A stretch of DNA of 6,184 nt from Candidatus Cloacimonadota bacterium (GTDB lineage Bacteria; Cloacimonadota; Cloacimonadia; Cloacimonadales; JAOZMQ01). Positions 5,792 to 6,184 of the stretch are shown one piece after another. The translations under genes and the position numbers were made by a program. The DNA lies in NCBI GenBank assembly GCA_029934195.1, contig JAOZMQ010000045.1, forward strand, positions 6,622 to 12,805, written 5' to 3'. Under the pieces are notes generated by a model that saw only the letters and a list, made by a program, of their open reading frames with translations, was not told where the DNA came from and did no database searches. The stretch's first letter is position 1. The number at the start of each line of letters is the position of its first letter.

Positions 5792-5857
5792 AAAAAAAAG
5801 GAAATTTAGGAAAAGTTAGTTCTCGTTCAGATACTATATAATTCACAATTATTTAAA

Positions 5858-6184
5858 TTATTCTTTTTCATTAATTGTAATTTCCAAGAGTAAAACAGGA
5901 AGAAATTGATTACTACGTTTGTATTTATTTTCAAAAATTGCATCATAAAAGCTCGAACTATTTTGTAAAAGATACGGGTCGATTAATAATAAATTATCGT
6001 TTTTCCCAAGTGAACTATATACATTTAACAAAGAATTAACCTGTTGTGCTTTTCTGATTATAGATTTCCATTTAACCGAAATCTCTAAATCAATTAGTTG
6101 AACTTTACTAAATTTTGGAGTGATATTTATTTCATAGCCACTTTTAACATTAGTCCTCTGATAGGTAATAAGAGGAAATCCAAT
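5858..6184 (-). CDS. Unrecognised protein, C-terminal 108 residues (5' end beyond window)
   Basis: I translated this frame by hand. It enters from the right edge and stays open for 108 codons to a TAA at 5858-5860. I do not recognise the family. The fragment is soluble-looking, with no membrane helix, and alternates short hydrophobic strands with charged stretches: YEINITPKF (17-25), VQLIDLEISVKWKSI (28-42), DNLLLIDPYLL (63-73), and a final QFLPVLLLEITINEKE (93-108). Residue use (rich in N, K, I, L) matches the neighbouring genes, so nothing suggests recent transfer. The even spread of amino acids and the long open frame in AT-rich DNA, where stops are frequent, support a real gene. It is read in the same direction as the main cluster, but about 500 bp of repeat-bearing DNA separate them, so it is probably a different transcription unit. 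Confidence 0.7.
   Translation of the reverse strand: MGFPLITYQRTNVKSGYEINITPKFSKVQLIDLEISVKWKSIIRKAQQVNSLLNVYSSLGKNDNLLLIDPYLLQNSSSFYDAIFENKYKRSNQFLPVLLLEITINEKE

Larger units (their letters stand above)
5351..5857. other. Gene-free intergenic region upstream of the M23 cluster
   Basis: About 500 bp contain no reading frame that I would call a gene on either strand; the longest start-to-stop frames I tried by hand were about 15 codons and had no protein-like features. The region should hold the promoter of the M23-to-ABC cluster and the end of the right-hand gene's transcript. Contents are a GATTAG hairpin near 5419-5434, a weaker composite hairpin at 5482-5511, a TTGACA at 5512-5517 (minus strand) without a matching -10, a CATGAAG-type short tandem stretch at 5651-5675, and a repeat-like, hairpin-rich block at 5709-5823. 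Confidence 0.7.

Noticed and set aside
5729..5830. TAGCTCAATGCGTTAG looks like a tRNA D-arm
   Set aside because: The 3' half of the D-stem (GAGC) is missing, there is no proper anticodon arm at the right distance and no GTTCRANNC T-loop. The palindromic repeat explains the similarity better.
5838..5852. Palindrome ATAATT-CAC-AATTAT just after the stop of the right-hand gene
   Set aside because: The stem is all A:T and not followed by a T-run on the minus strand, so a terminator call is not supported.
1..6184. Defence system, CRISPR array, prophage or transposase
   Set aside because: No regularly spaced direct repeats, transposase, integrase, nuclease or toxin-antitoxin signatures were seen. 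The recognisable genes are housekeeping families in one direction.

Overview
The window is an AT-rich bacterial segment, roughly 30% G+C by eye. It is dominated by one tightly packed minus-strand gene cluster read from right to left. Reading order is: M23-family envelope peptidase, thiamine pyrophosphokinase (thiN), exonuclease VII small subunit (xseB), polyprenyl (probably farnesyl) diphosphate synthase (ispA), dUTPase (dut), quinolinate synthase (nadA), a TrmN6-like tRNA methyltransferase, and an FtsE-like but motif-degenerate ABC ATPase that runs off the left edge. Most junctions are overlaps or gaps under 10 bp. The exception is a 73-bp gap before nadA.

The organism is probably a diderm, low-GC bacterium, and my best guess is the FCB group or a neighbouring candidate phylum. 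Support is indirect: an inner-membrane-anchored M23 peptidase with a coiled coil, a mixed housekeeping cluster, and intergenic repeat text of a kind I recall from such genomes. Recognisable Shine-Dalgarno sequences (GAGGT, AGGA, GAGGGAG) precede several genes, which argues against a typical Bacteroidetes. No 16S or other phylogenetic marker is present, so the assignment stays loose. The standard code fits: TAA and TAG stops, TGG for Trp.

Layout: 1-586 partial ABC ATPase; 580-1206 tRNA methyltransferase; 1215-2132 nadA; 2133-2205 short spacer with an inverted repeat; 2206-2643 dut; 2643-3533 ispA; 3526-3753 xseB; 3754-4425 thiN; 4412-5350 M23 peptidase. From 5351 to 5857 there is about 500 bp without a convincing gene, holding several hairpins and two repeat-like blocks. 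From 5858 to the right edge lies the 3' end of another minus-strand gene that I do not recognise.

Functionally the cluster mixes cofactor metabolism (quinolinate to NAD, thiamine to ThDP), isoprenoid chain synthesis, nucleotide pool hygiene, DNA repair, tRNA modification and two envelope genes at opposite ends. This looks like a housekeeping operon and not a defence or mobile island. I found no clear evidence of a new multi-gene system. The items most worth a second look are the ABC ATPase, which keeps Walker A but has replaced the signature, Q-loop, catalytic-glutamate and H-switch residues, and the repeat-bearing intergenic region at 5640-5830.
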